From the NCBI GenBank assembly GCA_007119335.1, contig SKPU01000016.1, positions 1-5,938 of the forward strand: a DNA stretch of 5,938 bases. The letters are read 5' to 3'. Shown piece after piece: positions 5,765-5,938 of this stretch. Source of the stretch: Syntrophomonadaceae bacterium (lineage in GTDB: Bacteria > Bacillota > Dethiobacteria > DTU022). The notes under the pieces are model-generated. The model was not told the origin of the DNA. It saw only the letters and a program-made list of their open reading frames with translations, and ran no database searches. How positions within the stretch are numbered: position 1 is the first letter of the stretch; the number at the start of each line of letters is the position of its first letter. Both the position numbers and the translations under genes were made by a program.

Positions 5765-5938
5765 TTAAGTGCCCAAACTGAACAAGATATAAAATCCGAG
5801 GACCATAAAATATGCTACTATGCCAAGAGCAATGATCGCAAGAATTTTTTCGAAAACATCTATTTTTTGTTGACGAAGCTGACAATCATGACACATCGGT
5901 ACTTTAACGAAATGAAAAAGAGGAAAATGGGCCGATGA
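5765..5938 (-). CDS. Partial small membrane protein with CxxC motif, hypothetical
   Basis: The frame is open from the right edge of the window to a TAA at 5767-5765 and encodes at least 57 residues. Visible in order: a CHDC pair (CxxC), a short charged linker QLRQQKIDVFEK, and one hydrophobic helix of about 24 residues (ILAIIALGIVAYFMVLGFYILFSL), ending three residues later. An ATG at 5896 would give a 43-residue protein starting MCHDC, but it has no ribosome binding site, and the frame remains open upstream. I think the true start lies outside the window, where a second CxxC could complete a zinc-binding site. The helix ends just before the stop, so this is a single-pass membrane anchor. It is followed 11 bases later by the HTH gene in another frame. 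No family is recognised with certainty. Confidence 0.5.
   Translation of the reverse strand, partial: SSAHFPLFHFVKVPMCHDCQLRQQKIDVFEKILAIIALGIVAYFMVLGFYILFSLGT

Noticed and set aside
5754..5885. N-terminal extension of the HTH protein from a TTG at 5885
   Set aside because: This stretch is covered in another frame by a clear CxxC plus transmembrane helix sequence. The extension itself is Ser/Cys/His-rich without recognisable pattern.
5747..5938. 63-codon + strand frame at the right edge
   Set aside because: It is antisense to the membrane-protein frame and shows no recognisable motif or ribosome binding site.

Overview
The window looks like chromosomal DNA from a Gram-positive-type anaerobe, most likely a member of the Firmicutes (Clostridia). 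This rests on strong AGGTGA/GGGAGG-type ribosome binding sites, TTG/GTG/ATG start usage, a class A penicillin-binding protein with the Cys-containing C-terminal module common in Firmicutes, an Est30-type carboxylesterase and a crotonase of the kind common in fatty-acid-metabolising anaerobes. No rRNA, tRNA, CRISPR array, phage gene or transposase is visible. The species cannot be read from the sequence.

Layout. On the + strand, 75-956 encodes an aldolase of the dihydrodipicolinate synthase/N-acetylneuraminate lyase superfamily; its active-site motifs look closer to 4-hydroxy-2-oxoglutarate aldolase than to true DapA. It converges with a large - strand class A PBP (978-3449), with only 21 bases between the two stop codons. 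The PBP carries a striking tail of about 90 residues that is nearly two-thirds Asp/Glu. It appears to have its own extended -10 promoter and a leader of about 130 nt.

The rest of the window is a - strand gene string, read from right to left: a partial CxxC/membrane small protein (edge to 5765), a small helix-turn-helix protein (5753-5547), a crotonase (5477-4698), a 50-residue zinc-ribbon protein (4630-4478) that is easy to miss, and an Est30-like serine esterase (4464-3724). It ends at a good rho-independent terminator (3705-3667). Spacing and ribosome binding sites suggest that crotonase, zinc ribbon and esterase form one transcription unit. A perfect 9-bp inverted repeat lies just upstream of the crotonase and could be an operator or RNA hairpin.

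How the genes fit together. The PBP is a cell-wall housekeeping gene. The crotonase plus esterase suggest acyl-CoA or ester metabolism, and the HTH and zinc-ribbon proteins may be accessory or regulatory. No obviously new multi-gene system is seen. The most unusual items are the acidic PBP tail, the short zinc-ribbon gene, the split membrane/HTH pair and the inverted repeat.
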